A model generated the notes under the pieces. That model saw nothing but the letters and a program-made list of their open reading frames with translations. It did no database searches and had not been told where the DNA came from. DNA of 64,000 nucleotides from Nocardia yamanashiensis NBRC 100130. Lineage in GTDB: Bacteria; Actinomycetota; Actinomycetes; Mycobacteriales; Mycobacteriaceae. Shown here piece by piece: positions 49,891 through 59,357 of the stretch (its first letter is position 1; each line of letters begins with the position of its first letter). The stretch is taken from assembly GCF_001613325.1 (NCBI RefSeq), contig NZ_BDCD01000024.1, positions 124,001 to 188,000 of the forward strand, written 5' to 3'. Made by a program: the position numbers and the translations under genes.

Positions 49891-50499
49891 TCAGTGGAGC
49901 TCGATGTCGCCGGTGAAGTAGCGCTGGAGCGTCGGGCCCACGATCGCGGTGAGTTCCTCGATGGGCATCGAGGCGATGGGTTCCAGTTGGACGATTTTGC
50001 GGGTTACCAGGAGACCGGCCAGTTGGGAGGCGGCGAGGGTGGCTCGTTTGAGGCCGGTGCCCGGGGGTGAATCCACGCGGGTGCGAACGTCTTTGAGGAC
50101 CACCTCGAGGAGGAAGGTGCGGGCCAGGGCGGGGTCGCCTTGGCTGAGCAGGCCGCGGAAGGCGGCTACGGCCTGGATGCCGATGGGGGAGTCCCAGACC
50201 GTCAGGACGGCTCGGATGATGGTTTCGCCGAGTTGGTCGACGGGGGCGGCGGCGATCTGGGCCAGCACCACTTCGGGGTCGATCGGCAATTCCAGTGCGG
50301 CGGCGAAGAGTTGCTGTTTGGTGCCGAAGTAGTGGTGGACGAGGGCGGGATCGACGCTCGCGGCGGTGGCGATGGAGCGGATGGAGGCCTTGTCGAAGCC
50401 CACTTCGGCGAACCGCACCCGGGCGGCGTCGAGGATCGCCTCCCGGGTGCCGGACTGTCCCGGGCGTCGGCCGCTGCGGCTGCCGTTGCCCGAGCTCAC
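49891..50499 (-). CDS. TetR-family repressor of the ABC exporter operon
   Basis: 202 aa. The helix-turn-helix is KASIRSIATAASVDPALVHHYFGTKQQLFAAAL, with the C-terminal domain of the TetR_C_17-like group (PIGIQAVAAFRGLLSQGDPALARTFL). It is the last gene of the operon ATPase-permease-TetR and overlaps the permease stop (ATGA). Repressors placed like this usually control their own operon in response to the exported drug. Confidence 0.92.
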   Translation of the reverse strand: MSSGNGSRSGRRPGQSGTREAILDAARVRFAEVGFDKASIRSIATAASVDPALVHHYFGTKQQLFAAALELPIDPEVVLAQIAAAPVDQLGETIIRAVLTVWDSPIGIQAVAAFRGLLSQGDPALARTFLLEVVLKDVRTRVDSPPGTGLKRATLAASQLAGLLVTRKIVQLEPIASMPIEELTAIVGPTLQRYFTGDIELH

Positions 50500-51284
50500 G
50501 CGGTGCGCCGTCGGAGGGTCGCCGCGCCGAGAGCCAGTGCGACGGTGGCGAATACCGCCACGATCGCCAGATCACGCCACATCTGGCCGGTGACGCCGGA
50601 GTGGGTGGAGACCTGTTGCAGGGCGTCCACCGCGTAGCTGAGCGGCAGGACATTGCTGATCGCTTCCAGCCAGCCGGGCAGCTGGCCGCGCGGCACCAGC
50701 AGGCCGCAGAGGAAGAATTGGGGCAGCACGATCACGGGCATGAACTGTACGGCCTGGAACTCGGTGCGCGCGAAGGCGCTTGCCAGCAGACCCAGCGCGA
50801 CACCCAGGACCGCGTCCACCACGGCGATCAGGATCACCAGCAGGGGACTGCCGGCCGAGTCCAGGTCCAGCAGCCAGAACGCCACCACGCAGGCGATGAC
50901 GGCCTGACCGGTGGCGGCCACCGAGAACGCCGTGCCGTAGCCGGCCAGCAGGTCGAACTTGGCCAGCGGGGTGGTCATCAGGCGTTCGAGGGTGCCCGAA
51001 ACCCGTTCCCGCTGCATGGCGATGGCGGTGATGAGGAACATGACCACGAACGGCAGGATGCCGAGCATGGTGATGCCGACCCGGTCGAACAGGCGCGGCT
51101 GGCCGGGCAGCACCGGATAGTTCTGGTACACGAAGTACAGCAGGGTCATCAGCAGCGCGGGCACCACCAGGATCATGGCCACGGTGCGATGGTCGGCCCG
51201 CAACTGCCGCAGAATACGCACGGTGGTGGCGGTGTAGCAGCGCAGCGGTCGCGGTCCGGCGGGACGCGAAAGGGTCGCGGTCAC
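50496..51284 (-). CDS. ABC-2-type exporter permease
   Basis: 262 aa with six transmembrane helices. Features of the DrrB/ABC2 family: RILRQLRADHRTVAMILVVPALLMTLLYFVY, then MQRERVSGTLERLMTTPLAKFDLLAGY (the cytoplasmic EAA-like loop), and PVIVLPQFFLCGLLVPRGQLPGWLEAISNVLPLSY. It forms a transporter with the ATPase whose stop it overlaps by four bases (ATGA), probably exporting a drug or lipid. Confidence 0.93.
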   Translation of the reverse strand: MTATLSRPAGPRPLRCYTATTVRILRQLRADHRTVAMILVVPALLMTLLYFVYQNYPVLPGQPRLFDRVGITMLGILPFVVMFLITAIAMQRERVSGTLERLMTTPLAKFDLLAGYGTAFSVAATGQAVIACVVAFWLLDLDSAGSPLLVILIAVVDAVLGVALGLLASAFARTEFQAVQFMPVIVLPQFFLCGLLVPRGQLPGWLEAISNVLPLSYAVDALQQVSTHSGVTGQMWRDLAIVAVFATVALALGAATLRRRTA

Positions 51285-52042
51285 AGCTGTTCTCCCATTC
51301 GAATGAGCGCGAGGAAGGCGTTCTCCAGGCTGGATTCGCCGGTGTCATGCCGCAATTCGTCGGGACTGAGCTGCCCCAGCAGCCGCCCTTCCCGCATCAG
51401 CAGCAGCTTGTCGCAATGTTCGGCCTCGTCCATGACGTGACTCGAAACCAAAAGGGTGCGGCCCTGTTTCGCGAGCGCGTGGAACTGCTCCCACAGGTCC
51501 GCGCGCAGCACCGGATCCAAACCCACGGTGGGCTCGTCCAGTACCAGCAGTTCCGGATTCGCCACCAGCGCGCAGGCCAGCGACACCCGGGTGCGCTGCC
51601 CGCCGGAGAGCTGATTGCCGCGATGGCCGGCATGCCCGCTCAAACCCACTGCGGCGATGGCGGTTTCGACATCGGCGGCCGAACAGCCGTACAGCGCACC
51701 GAAATACGTCACGTTGTCGGTGACGCTGAGGTCGTCGTAGATGCTGGGCGCCTGGGTCACGTACCCGACCTTGCGGCGCAGCGCCCGCGACCCGGCTTCG
51801 TCGCCGAGCACCCGCACCGACCCGGATGCCACGATCTGGGTGCCGACGATGCTGCGCATCAGGGTGGTCTTGCCGCAGCCGGACGGACCCAAGAGTCCGG
51901 TGATGCTGCCGCGCGGCACGGTCAGCGATATGTCCTGGAGTACCTGCCGTCCACCGCGACGCACTTCCAAGTGCTCTATCGCGATGGCGGCGGTGTCGGG
52001 CGACGTCACGGTCTGCCTCAATTCATCGAGTGTTGAATTCAC
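51281..52042 (-). CDS. ABC transporter ATP-binding protein (DrrA-like)
   Basis: 253 aa, GTG start at 52042. Walker A GPSGCGKTT, Q-loop YVTQAPSIYDDL, signature LSGGQRTRVSLA, Walker B LLVLDEPTVGLD, switch His in VSSHVMDEAE. It powers export by the downstream permease. An 18-base palindrome overlaps the start codon and is probably the binding site of the operon's TetR repressor. No ribosome site is visible, so a leaderless message is possible. Confidence 0.95.
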   Translation of the reverse strand: MNSTLDELRQTVTSPDTAAIAIEHLEVRRGGRQVLQDISLTVPRGSITGLLGPSGCGKTTLMRSIVGTQIVASGSVRVLGDEAGSRALRRKVGYVTQAPSIYDDLSVTDNVTYFGALYGCSAADVETAIAAVGLSGHAGHRGNQLSGGQRTRVSLACALVANPELLVLDEPTVGLDPVLRADLWEQFHALAKQGRTLLVSSHVMDEAEHCDKLLLMREGRLLGQLSPDELRHDTGESSLENAFLALIRMGEQL

Positions 52043-52054
52043 TACGTGATGAAT
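52037..52054 (-). promoter_or_regulatory. Operator palindrome over the exporter ATPase start
   Basis: ATTCACTACGTGATGAAT is symmetric at 14 of 18 positions (ATTCA...ACGT...TGAAT) and spans the GTG at 52042-52040. A further AATTCATC half-site lies at 52020-52027. It is the likely TetR operator of the operon. Confidence 0.55.
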
Positions 52055-52106
52055 TTTGCTCGCGGGCAGCCGCCGACGTCAAGACCCTTGTGCGTGTCGC
52101 TGCGTG

Positions 52107-53627
52107 TCAGTGCCCGGAGTGCTGGTGGGAGGGGGGAGCGCCGGCCTGCGCACCCGGGTCCACGACCACGAATTGGCCCATCATGCCGAGGTCCTCGTGC
52201 CAGAGCAGGTGGCAGTGGAACATGTACGGATTGTTCGGATCGCTAGGTCCGTCGAACCGCACCGCGAGTTGCACCGTGCTGTTCGGCGGCAGGAACACGG
52301 TGTCCTTCGGGCCGCTCAGGGCCGCCGGGGGCGTGTTGCCGTCCACCGCGGTGACCCGGAACTGCACATCGTGGATGTGGAAGTTGTGCGGCATGCCGTC
52401 GCGATTGCGCACCGTCCACAGTTCGGTCTCGCCGCGCGTGACGGTCGCGTCGATCCGGCTCATATCCATCGCCTTTTCGTTGATGGTGCCGAAGTCGAGG
52501 TTGAAAGTGCGCTCTCGCTCGGCATCCGACGCCTGCGGGGCGCTCGACGGGACCAGCGTGGAAGGCAGCGCGGGCGACGGACGCAGGGTTTCGGCCGCGC
52601 GCAATTCCAGGAGATCGAAGCGATCGTCGCCGCCGCTGAACCGGTTGCCGAAGAAATCCAGTCCCAGGTCCGGGTTTTCGCTGCGCAGCGTCACCCGCTC
52701 GCCGGGGCGCACCCGCACCACGATCTCGGCCCGCTCACCCGGTGAGAGCCGCACGTGGTCGAGGTTCGCCGGTCGCTCCAGCAGTCCGCCGTCGGTGCCG
52801 ATGAGGTCGAATGCCCGCCCGTCGGAGAAGCCGAAACTGTAGATCCGCGCCGTCGAAGCGTTCAGCAGGCGCAACCGCACCAGTTCGTCGTTGACCGTCC
52901 GGTACGGGGCGAGCGTGCCATTGACCAGGGTGCGGTCGCCGAGCGTGCCGATATCGGCGAAAACTCCTCGCCCGTAACCGAATTGGTCGCCCTTGAACTT
53001 CACGTCCTGCACGATGACCGGGAGATCGTCGACGCCGTAGGTGTGCGGCAGGGTGAGCGCGCTCGCGGTGTCGTCGTCGAGGATGTACATCCCCGCCAGC
53101 CCCTTGCGCACGTGAGATTCGGTGGCCCCGTGCGGATGTGGGTGATACCAGAGCGTGGCCGCCGGCTGATCCACCGTCCACTCCGGCGTCCAGGTGGCGC
53201 CCGCCCGCACCATCTGATGCGGGCCGCCGTCCATGGCCGCCGGGAGATGCATGCCGTGCCAGTGCACCGAGGACGCCTCGTCCAGCTGATTGGTCACCTG
53301 AACCCGCACGCGCTCACCGCGTTTCGCACGCAAGGTAGGCCCGAGATAGTCCCCGTTGAACCCCCATGTCGCCGTGCGCTGCCCCGGCCGGAACTCTTTC
53401 TGCCCCGCGCGCATGTTCAACTCGAACACCCGCGTGCCGTCCGCCTCGACCTTCGACTCGGCCAGCGGCGGCACCCACAGCTCCTCGGTGAACGCCATCC
53501 CGACGGTGGACACGTCCGCCCGCGAGTACGCCCACCCGAACCACCCGCCCACCGCCAGCACGATGACCACCACAAATGCCCCGAGCCCCAGCAGTATTCG
53601 CCGGACCCGCGATCCTCCGCTCGCCAT
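52107..53627 (-). CDS. Membrane-anchored multicopper oxidase
   Basis: 506 aa from the ATG at 53627, with TAACGT seven bases upstream (leaderless). The N-terminal helix ILLGLGAFVVVIVLAVGGWFGW anchors it; the rest is extracytoplasmic. All four copper motifs are intact: HWHG, HPHPHG, HNFHIHD and HCHLLWHEDLGMM (type 1, 2 and 3 coppers). The methionine-poor linker suggests a CotA/laccase-like or cuprous-oxidase-like enzyme. Substrate unknown: copper detoxification or polymer/phenol oxidation. The C-terminus is His-rich (SHQHSGH). Confidence 0.93.
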   Translation of the reverse strand: MASGGSRVRRILLGLGAFVVVIVLAVGGWFGWAYSRADVSTVGMAFTEELWVPPLAESKVEADGTRVFELNMRAGQKEFRPGQRTATWGFNGDYLGPTLRAKRGERVRVQVTNQLDEASSVHWHGMHLPAAMDGGPHQMVRAGATWTPEWTVDQPAATLWYHPHPHGATESHVRKGLAGMYILDDDTASALTLPHTYGVDDLPVIVQDVKFKGDQFGYGRGVFADIGTLGDRTLVNGTLAPYRTVNDELVRLRLLNASTARIYSFGFSDGRAFDLIGTDGGLLERPANLDHVRLSPGERAEIVVRVRPGERVTLRSENPDLGLDFFGNRFSGGDDRFDLLELRAAETLRPSPALPSTLVPSSAPQASDAERERTFNLDFGTINEKAMDMSRIDATVTRGETELWTVRNRDGMPHNFHIHDVQFRVTAVDGNTPPAALSGPKDTVFLPPNSTVQLAVRFDGPSDPNNPYMFHCHLLWHEDLGMMGQFVVVDPGAQAGAPPSHQHSGH

Positions 53628-53930
53628 GCCGCTGACGTTAGGAAACCGGGTGCTCTCCACACATCGGGCAGCGCCCGGAGATTCCCCCGGACCAGACCCT
53701 GAACGCACCCCCGAACTCACCCCGGCTCGCGGCTGCAATGGCACCGCCCCCTTCCATGGGGCTGTGCCGCGAATCCCGAGCTGCCGCCCGATTGAAGAGG
53801 TATGTCCGATGTGCGGCTGACGAAAGTCTGACGGTCGCGGTGAACCCGGTATGTCGGGCTGCTCGATGCGCCCCGCCGCGGTCACAATCTCCGGCATGAC
53901 CGCTGTTCCCACGACCGATGGAGGCCGCCC
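53628..53930. other. Divergent intergenic region between oxidase and epimerase
   Basis: 303 bases without a recognisable gene. Contents: the minus-strand TAACGT at 53640-53635; an imperfect inverted repeat near 53741-53767 (GCACCGCCCC against GGGGCTGTGC); and a GGAGG ribosome site just before the GTG at 53931. No long reading frame on either strand looks coding. Confidence 0.5.
53635..53640 (-). promoter_or_regulatory. Leaderless -10 of the multicopper oxidase
   Basis: TAACGT on the minus strand, seven bases before the ATG at 53627. Confidence 0.5.
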
Positions 53931-54989
53931 GTGCGGGTATTGCTGACCGGTGCCGCCGGATTCATCGGATCGCACATTCATCGCGCCCTGTCCGATGCCG
54001 GGCACGAGGTCGTCGCCATCGACCTCATGCTCGCCGCCGCGCACGGGTGCGCCGCCCTGCCGCCCACCGGCATCGCCCGGGTGGACGTGCGCGACCCGGG
54101 CGCGCTGGACCCCTATCTGCGCGGCGTCGATGCCGTTTGCCATCAAGCCGCCGTGGTCGGTGCGGGGGTGGACGCCCAGGACGCGCCCGCTTACGCCAGT
54201 CACAACGATCTCGGCACCGCCGTCCTGCTCGCGGCCATGGATCGCGCGAAATGCCGTCGCCTGGTGCTGGCTTCGTCCATGGTGGTGTACGGCGAAGGCC
54301 GCTACCTCGATGCCTCGGGCGCGCCCGCTGATCCCGCCCCGCGCCGCCGCGAGGACCTGGAAGCCGGGCTCTTCGACCACCTGAATGCCGACGGTGAACC
54401 CCTGACCTGGGCGACCATCGACGAGGATGCGCCGGTGCGACCCCGCAGCCTGTACGCGGCAAGCAAAGCGGCGCAAGAGCATTACGCGACGGCCTGGGCG
54501 GCCGCGACCGGCGGGACGGTCACCGCCCTCCGCTACCACAACGTCTACGGCGACGATATGCCCAGGGACACACCGTATTCCGGTGTCGCCGCCATCTTCC
54601 GATCCAGCCTGGAAGCGGGCGAATCCCCACGCGTCTTCGAAGACGGCTGTCAGACCCGCGATTTCGTGCACGTCCGCGATGTCGCCGCCGCCAACCTCGC
54701 CGCCCTGGAGCACCCCCTGCCCGGCTTCGTCCCCCTGAACATCGCGTCCGGCGTCCCGATCACCATCGCCGAAGTAGCGTCGATCCTGGCCACCGCACAC
54801 GGCGGCAAACCCCCGGTCGTCACCGGCGACTTCCGCTCCGGCGACGTCCGGCACATCGTCGCCAGCCCCGAAAAAGCGCGCACCGTATTGGGTTTCACCG
54901 CCGCGGTCACACCACAGGCCGGACTAACCGAGTTCGCGACGGCTCCGCTACGAGCCGCCGTGGGCGTCGGCGCACCCACCTGGAGGTGA
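53931..54989 (+). CDS. NAD-dependent sugar epimerase/dehydratase (SDR)
   Basis: 352 aa, GTG start with GGAGG. The extended SDR fold opens LLTGAAGFIGSHIHRAL (NAD-binding GxxGxxG), with the catalytic YxxxK in SLYAASKAAQE and an RYHNVYGDDMPRDTPYSGVAAIF substrate loop like UDP-glucose 4-epimerase relatives. DGCQTRDFVHVRDVAAANLAAL is the family signature after the active site. The nucleotide-sugar substrate is unknown. It lies next to glycosyltransferase and molybdoenzyme genes that often travel together in actinomycetes. Confidence 0.9.
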   Translation: MRVLLTGAAGFIGSHIHRALSDAGHEVVAIDLMLAAAHGCAALPPTGIARVDVRDPGALDPYLRGVDAVCHQAAVVGAGVDAQDAPAYASHNDLGTAVLLAAMDRAKCRRLVLASSMVVYGEGRYLDASGAPADPAPRRREDLEAGLFDHLNADGEPLTWATIDEDAPVRPRSLYAASKAAQEHYATAWAAATGGTVTALRYHNVYGDDMPRDTPYSGVAAIFRSSLEAGESPRVFEDGCQTRDFVHVRDVAAANLAALEHPLPGFVPLNIASGVPITIAEVASILATAHGGKPPVVTGDFRSGDVRHIVASPEKARTVLGFTAAVTPQAGLTEFATAPLRAAVGVGAPTWR

Positions 54990-55103
54990 TGGGAAGCCTC
55001 GTCGCCCATCGTCATCCCGGCACGCTTTCGGCCGAGATCTCAGCTATCGACGTGAGATTCCGGTCGAAGCGCACCGAAATGACGGCGGGGTGAGGTAACG
55101 GAG

Positions 55104-56138
55104 TCAGCGGGTGGCTGTGGTGCGGAGGAGGGGTAGGCGGATTTCGAAACGCGCACCCTGCTCGCGGTTCTCGGCATGGATCTCGCCGTGGTGCGCCTGC
55201 ACCAGCCCCGCCGCGATGGCCAGCCCCATCCCGCTGCCGCTGCCGAGGGCATCGGCGGTGGGGGTGCGGGCGGCGGTGCCGCGGTAGGCGATCTCGAAGA
55301 TGCGCGGCAGGTCCGCTTCGGCGATACCCGGCCCGGTGTCGTCCACCCGCGCCCAAGCCCGCTGGCCCTCGATGCCGGCGGACAGCGTGATGCATCCACC
55401 GGACGGCGTGTGGGCGAGGGCGTTGGCCACCAGGTTGGTCAGTACCCGCCCGAGCGCACGGTCGCTGCCCGCCACCGGGATTCGGTAGTCCGGCTGCCGC
55501 GCCTCGAGGGTTATCCCCGCGCGTGCGGCGGTCGCCTGGTTCGCGGCCAGCACCTCGTCGATCACCTCGCGCAGGTCGACCGGTTCCAGTTCCAGCCGCA
55601 GCGCCCCGGCATTGATCTTCGACATCTCGAACAGGTCGTCCACCATGGCCGACAGCCGATTCGATTCCCGCACCAGCTGATTCGCGTACCGCTGCACGTC
55701 ATCGGGCCGGCTCACCACCCCGTCCGCGAGTGCCTCGCCCATGGCCCGGATCCCCGCCAGCGGAGTGCGCAGGTCATGACTCACCCAGGCCACCAGTTCC
55801 CGCCGCGACTGCTCGGCGGCGCGTTCCTGGGCGAGCATCTCCTTCTCCCACACCATGGTTCGCGCCTGCGCCCGCCCCAGCAGCACGGCGGCGGGCACGG
55901 TCACCGCCGTCACCACCCCGAGCACGATGGCGGTGCGTTCCAGCGCATCGTCGAACATGAGGCCGCTCACCGCGACCACGCCGGCCAGGATCGCCACCGT
56001 CGGAATCAGGACCAGGACCACAAGGTTGGTGGTGACCGCCCGATTCCTGGTGTACCGCAGCAGCAGTGCGCCCACCAGCACCACGGGTAGCGACCCCGCG
56101 AGCGCGTACCCGACCAGCCCGGACGTGTCAGTGGGCAT
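55104..56138 (-). CDS. Sensor histidine kinase
   Basis: 344 aa. Three or four N-terminal membrane helices with almost no external loop (so an intramembrane-sensing type), then a helical linker. The DHp domain has the phospho-acceptor His in WVSHDLRTPLAGIRAMGEAL. The HATPase has N-box NLVANALAHTP, G1 VDDTGPGIAEADLPRIFE and G2 GSGMGLAIAAGLV. It pairs with the response regulator upstream (138-base gap). It may respond to envelope changes sensed by the linked membrane protein. Confidence 0.93.
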   Translation of the reverse strand: MPTDTSGLVGYALAGSLPVVLVGALLLRYTRNRAVTTNLVVLVLIPTVAILAGVVAVSGLMFDDALERTAIVLGVVTAVTVPAAVLLGRAQARTMVWEKEMLAQERAAEQSRRELVAWVSHDLRTPLAGIRAMGEALADGVVSRPDDVQRYANQLVRESNRLSAMVDDLFEMSKINAGALRLELEPVDLREVIDEVLAANQATAARAGITLEARQPDYRIPVAGSDRALGRVLTNLVANALAHTPSGGCITLSAGIEGQRAWARVDDTGPGIAEADLPRIFEIAYRGTAARTPTADALGSGSGMGLAIAAGLVQAHHGEIHAENREQGARFEIRLPLLRTTATR

Positions 56139-56276
56139 GGCCGCCGCCGTTTCGCCGCGACCACCGTGCGGCTCTGCGGGCCGCTGCCGGAATCTGGCCG
56201 AGGTCCCCGCGCGGCGCTCGCTGCTCCGGCCGGTCGCGGCCCGGCGTCTCCAGATCGGGGGTGGATTGCGCCGGAG

Positions 56277-56993
56277 TCATCGGGTGGACTCCGGAGTGGA
56301 CTCGCTATCGCCGGAATCGACTCGGCCCCAGGCGTATCCGCGCCCCCACACGGTGTCGATCAGGTGCGCGTCGCCGAGCTTGGCGCGCAAGCGCTTGATA
56401 TGCACGGTGACCGTGGACAGATCCCCGAAATCCCAGCCCCACACCTGCGCCAGCAGTTCGTCGCGGCTGTACACCCGGCGCTGATGCGCGAGCAGGAAAG
56501 CGAGCAGATCGAATTCGCGGGCGGTCAGCTCCACCGGTTTGCCCGCGATGGTCACCGTGCGCGAGTCCTGCCGCAATTCCACGGTGCCGCCGCGCAATAC
56601 CTGATCCGACACCGGCACGGCCCGGGCCCGCCGCAGCACCGACGCCACCCGCAAGGCCAGCTCCTTGGGGCTGAACGGTTTGGTGACGTAATCGTCCGCG
56701 CCCGCCTGCAACCCGATCACCCGATCGTCTTCCTCGCCGAGTGCGGTGAGCAGAATGATCGGCGTCTCCGGATGCGGCCCGGACCGCACCGTGCGCACCA
56801 GTTCGATCCCGTCCGGCGCGGGCATCATCACGTCCAGGACCGCCAGGTCGATGTCATTGCGCGCCAGCACTTCCGCCGTCGCCCGCCCGTCCGCGGTCTC
56901 CACCACCTCGAACCCGTCCCGTTCGAGATACCGGCGCACCACCTCGCGCACCACCGGATCGTCGTCTGCCACCAGAATGCGCACGGTCCTCAC
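56277..56993 (-). CDS. OmpR/PhoB-family response regulator
   Basis: 238 aa from the GTG at 56993, which overlaps the upstream stop (GTGA); a second GTG three codons on is possible. Receiver: ADDDPVVREVV (acidic pocket), phospho-acceptor Asp in LAVLDVMMPAPDG, T/S in ILLTALGEEDD, K in DYVTKPFSPKEL. The C-terminal winged helix: LTAREFDLLAFLLAHQRRVYSRDELLAQVWGWDF, VTVHIKRLRAKLGD, VWGRGYAWG. It is translationally coupled to the membrane protein gene and next to its kinase, so all three work together. Confidence 0.94.
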   Translation of the reverse strand: MRTVRILVADDDPVVREVVRRYLERDGFEVVETADGRATAEVLARNDIDLAVLDVMMPAPDGIELVRTVRSGPHPETPIILLTALGEEDDRVIGLQAGADDYVTKPFSPKELALRVASVLRRARAVPVSDQVLRGGTVELRQDSRTVTIAGKPVELTAREFDLLAFLLAHQRRVYSRDELLAQVWGWDFGDLSTVTVHIKRLRAKLGDAHLIDTVWGRGYAWGRVDSGDSESTPESTR

Positions 56994-58567
56994 CAATTCG
57001 TCAGTATCAGGTGGGCGATCACCAGCGTGCCCACGGCTTGTACGGTCAGCCAGCCCCGCTGATTGTCGCGCGGCAGCAATGCGGTCCCGGCCAGCGCCCA
57101 CACCTCGAACGGCAACCAGATCCGCTCGGTCTCGGCCTTGCTCAGTCCGCTGATATCGGCGGCGAGAATCGCCAGCACCCCCGCCGCCGCGACCAGTGCC
57201 GCCGGATCGACCTCGGATCGCCAGCGCGCCAGCCATTCCCGGGCCGGGGCGAGCAAGGACGCGGTACGCGCGGACGCAGCGCGCGAGGCATCGATCTCGT
57301 CGTGCGAGGCGGTAATTCGCCGGTTCTCCGCTGATTCGGTCGGCCTGCCCGCGTCGGCTCGCCGGGCGAGTACTCGAAGTCGGACGCGCGCGCCGCCGGC
57401 GGACCCGGGCTCGTCCAGATGGGCTGCCGATTGCGCCGACCGGAGCGGCAGCAGCCGCAATCCGGCCCACACCCGGTATCCGGAGGCCGCGGTCGCCAGT
57501 CCGACCGCGCAGACCGTCGCCGCCAGATTCGCCCACACCCAATAGGAGTACGGGCGTTCACTCGCGATGCCCTGGTAGTAGCGCTCGACCACCAGGTGAT
57601 AGCCGTCCACCCACCAGAATCCGGCCGCGGTGAACGCCGCGACGACCACCGCCACGCCCAAGAGCGCGGGCAGCAGCGGCCGGAAGCTGCGGGCGGCCAG
57701 GACGGCGGCGGCGGGAATCGCCATGAGCACCAGGCCGTAACTGAGATACAGGGTGAAACCGAACAGCAGGCCGGACGCCAATGCCGTCACCGGCCAATCC
57801 CGTTCGAGCCGGGTCGCGATCGCCAGCAGCGCGACCGCCCACGCGCTCACGCCCGCGAACAGCGCGTCCGCCGATACCGCGATCCAGATGGCGGCCGGGG
57901 CCAGCACCAGGAAAGGCATTGCGGCACGGGCCCGTAACTCCGAGCCCAGCGCCCGCACGGTCACCGCCACCGCGACCACCGCGCTGGTCCCCGCGAGCAG
58001 GCACAGCATCCCCGCCCACGCGCCGCCGCCGAGCCCGATCCGATCCAGCAGCACGAAGGTCAGCAGCGCGCCCGGCGGATGCCCGGAGACGTGCGTGGTC
58101 CAGGAATCGGGCTGGAAATCCAGGATGCGGCTCGCGAATCCGCTGATCATGGTCCGGATTCCGCCCACCCCGCCGACCTCGTGCAGGTATTCGTCGCGGG
58201 TGGTGAGCCGGCCCGCGAACCCGCGCTGCCATCCGTCCACCATGGCCAAGGCGAAGGCCCACGCGATAGCGGTGAGCCAGCCGACGCCCAGCAGCCGCCC
58301 CCACGACAGCCGTCGCGCCAGCGCCGGACCGTGCAGCACCACGCCCGCCGCGATGGCCACCGCGGGCACCGTGCCCCACCCGACGTGCGGCAGCCATGCG
58401 CCGAAGATCGGTGCGGCACCGGCATACAACGCATCCCGCCACTGTTTGCCCATGATTCGCGGTAGCAGGAACGCGGTCGCGACGAGTACTACGGCGGCCC
58501 CGGCGCACAGGCGATCGACCCGGCTGGGCACATACCGCGCGACCGAGGTCGCGGAAGCGTTCACCAT
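56990..58567 (-). CDS. Large polytopic membrane protein, GT-C-like, function unknown
   Basis: 525 aa from the ATG at 58567, chosen for the TAGGGT seven bases upstream (leaderless); a GTG at 58576 is also in frame. About eleven helices. Early loop LTTRDEYLHEVGGVGGIRTMISGFASRILDF and SWTTHVSGHPPGALLTFVLLDR resemble GT-C/mannosyltransferase-like luminal loops with acidic and His residues. A charged insert of about 55 residues (near residues 395-450) interrupts the last helices. It is coupled to the response regulator. It may glycosylate an envelope lipid from a polyprenyl donor; this is inference. Confidence 0.8.
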   Translation of the reverse strand: MVNASATSVARYVPSRVDRLCAGAAVVLVATAFLLPRIMGKQWRDALYAGAAPIFGAWLPHVGWGTVPAVAIAAGVVLHGPALARRLSWGRLLGVGWLTAIAWAFALAMVDGWQRGFAGRLTTRDEYLHEVGGVGGIRTMISGFASRILDFQPDSWTTHVSGHPPGALLTFVLLDRIGLGGGAWAGMLCLLAGTSAVVAVAVTVRALGSELRARAAMPFLVLAPAAIWIAVSADALFAGVSAWAVALLAIATRLERDWPVTALASGLLFGFTLYLSYGLVLMAIPAAAVLAARSFRPLLPALLGVAVVVAAFTAAGFWWVDGYHLVVERYYQGIASERPYSYWVWANLAATVCAVGLATAASGYRVWAGLRLLPLRSAQSAAHLDEPGSAGGARVRLRVLARRADAGRPTESAENRRITASHDEIDASRAASARTASLLAPAREWLARWRSEVDPAALVAAAGVLAILAADISGLSKAETERIWLPFEVWALAGTALLPRDNQRGWLTVQAVGTLVIAHLILTNW

Positions 58568-58574
58568 GTCAGCC

Positions 58575-58580
58575 ACCCTA
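58575..58580 (-). promoter_or_regulatory. Leaderless -10 of the GT-C-like gene
   Basis: TAGGGT on the minus strand, seven bases before the ATG at 58567. The divergent gene has TACGGT only about 100 bases away. Confidence 0.5.
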
Positions 58581-58678
58581 GGCCCGACACGCCCGCCGAC
58601 CCAGGTGAAACGGCATCGTGCCAGCTCCCGTCATACTTTCGTCATCGTGTCCGCGGCCGTGACGGGCGTCGCAGGCCG

Positions 58679-58684
58679 TACGGT
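58679..58684 (+). promoter_or_regulatory. Leaderless -10 of the GT2 gene
   Basis: TACGGT, seven bases before the ATG at 58692. Confidence 0.5.
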
Positions 58685-58691
58685 TGCGGCC

Positions 58692-59357
58692 ATGACCGAA
58701 TCGGACGAGCAGCCCGGGGTCACCGTCGTGATCCCCTGCCGGGACGAGGCAGGTGCCTTGCCCGGCGTACTCTCCGCAATCCCTCCCGGCTATCGGGTGA
58801 TCGTGGTGGACAACGGTTCCACCGACGGCACCGCCGACGTGGCCCGCGCCGCCGGCGCCACCGTGGTGTGCGAATCCACCCCCGGTTACGGCAGCGCCGT
58901 GCACGCCGGAGTCGACGCCGCCACTACCGAACTGGTGGCTGTGCTGGACGGCGACGGTTCCATGAACCCGGCCGAACTACCCCGCCTGGTCGCGGAATTC
59001 ACCCCCGGCGTGGACATGGTCGTCGGCCGCCGCCGCGCCGCCGTGCCCGGCGCCTTCCCGCTGCACACCCGAATCGGCAACTGGGCCTTCGCCTTCCGCC
59101 TACGCCGCCGCTACGGCCTGCCCGTGCACGACATCGCCGCCATGCGCGTCACCCGCCGCGACCGCCTGCAAGCCCTCGGCCACCTGCACGCCCGCTCCGG
59201 CTACCCCCTCGCGCTCCTGACCCGCGCCGCCGACGCCGGCTGGCTGGTGATCGAACGCGACATCACCTACAGCCCCCGCACCCACGGCGATTCCAAGGTG
59301 TCCGGCTCCTGGCTCGGCACCGTACGCGCCGCCCGCGACTTCTGGAGTGTCCGATGA
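58692..59357 (+). CDS. GT2 glycosyltransferase
   Basis: 221 aa from the ATG at 58692; the frame is open far upstream, but that part is antisense to the membrane gene. GT-A features: VTVVIPCRDEAGALPGVLSAIP, VIVVDNGSTDGTADVA, AVLDGDGSMNPAELP (DXD-like DGDG), GRRRAAVPGAFPLHTRIGNW. Dolichyl-phosphate-type size, without membrane helices. It forms a rightward operon with the DUF2064 gene (ATGA overlap) and the molybdenum-domain gene; the neighbours suggest surface glycosylation. Confidence 0.9.
   Translation: MTESDEQPGVTVVIPCRDEAGALPGVLSAIPPGYRVIVVDNGSTDGTADVARAAGATVVCESTPGYGSAVHAGVDAATTELVAVLDGDGSMNPAELPRLVAEFTPGVDMVVGRRRAAVPGAFPLHTRIGNWAFAFRLRRRYGLPVHDIAAMRVTRRDRLQALGHLHARSGYPLALLTRAADAGWLVIERDITYSPRTHGDSKVSGSWLGTVRAARDFWSVR

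Noticed and set aside
52107..54854. Extension of the multicopper oxidase frame to 915 codons
   Set aside because: The extra N-terminal part is antisense to the epimerase. The ATG at 53627 has a leaderless -10 and begins directly before the membrane anchor.
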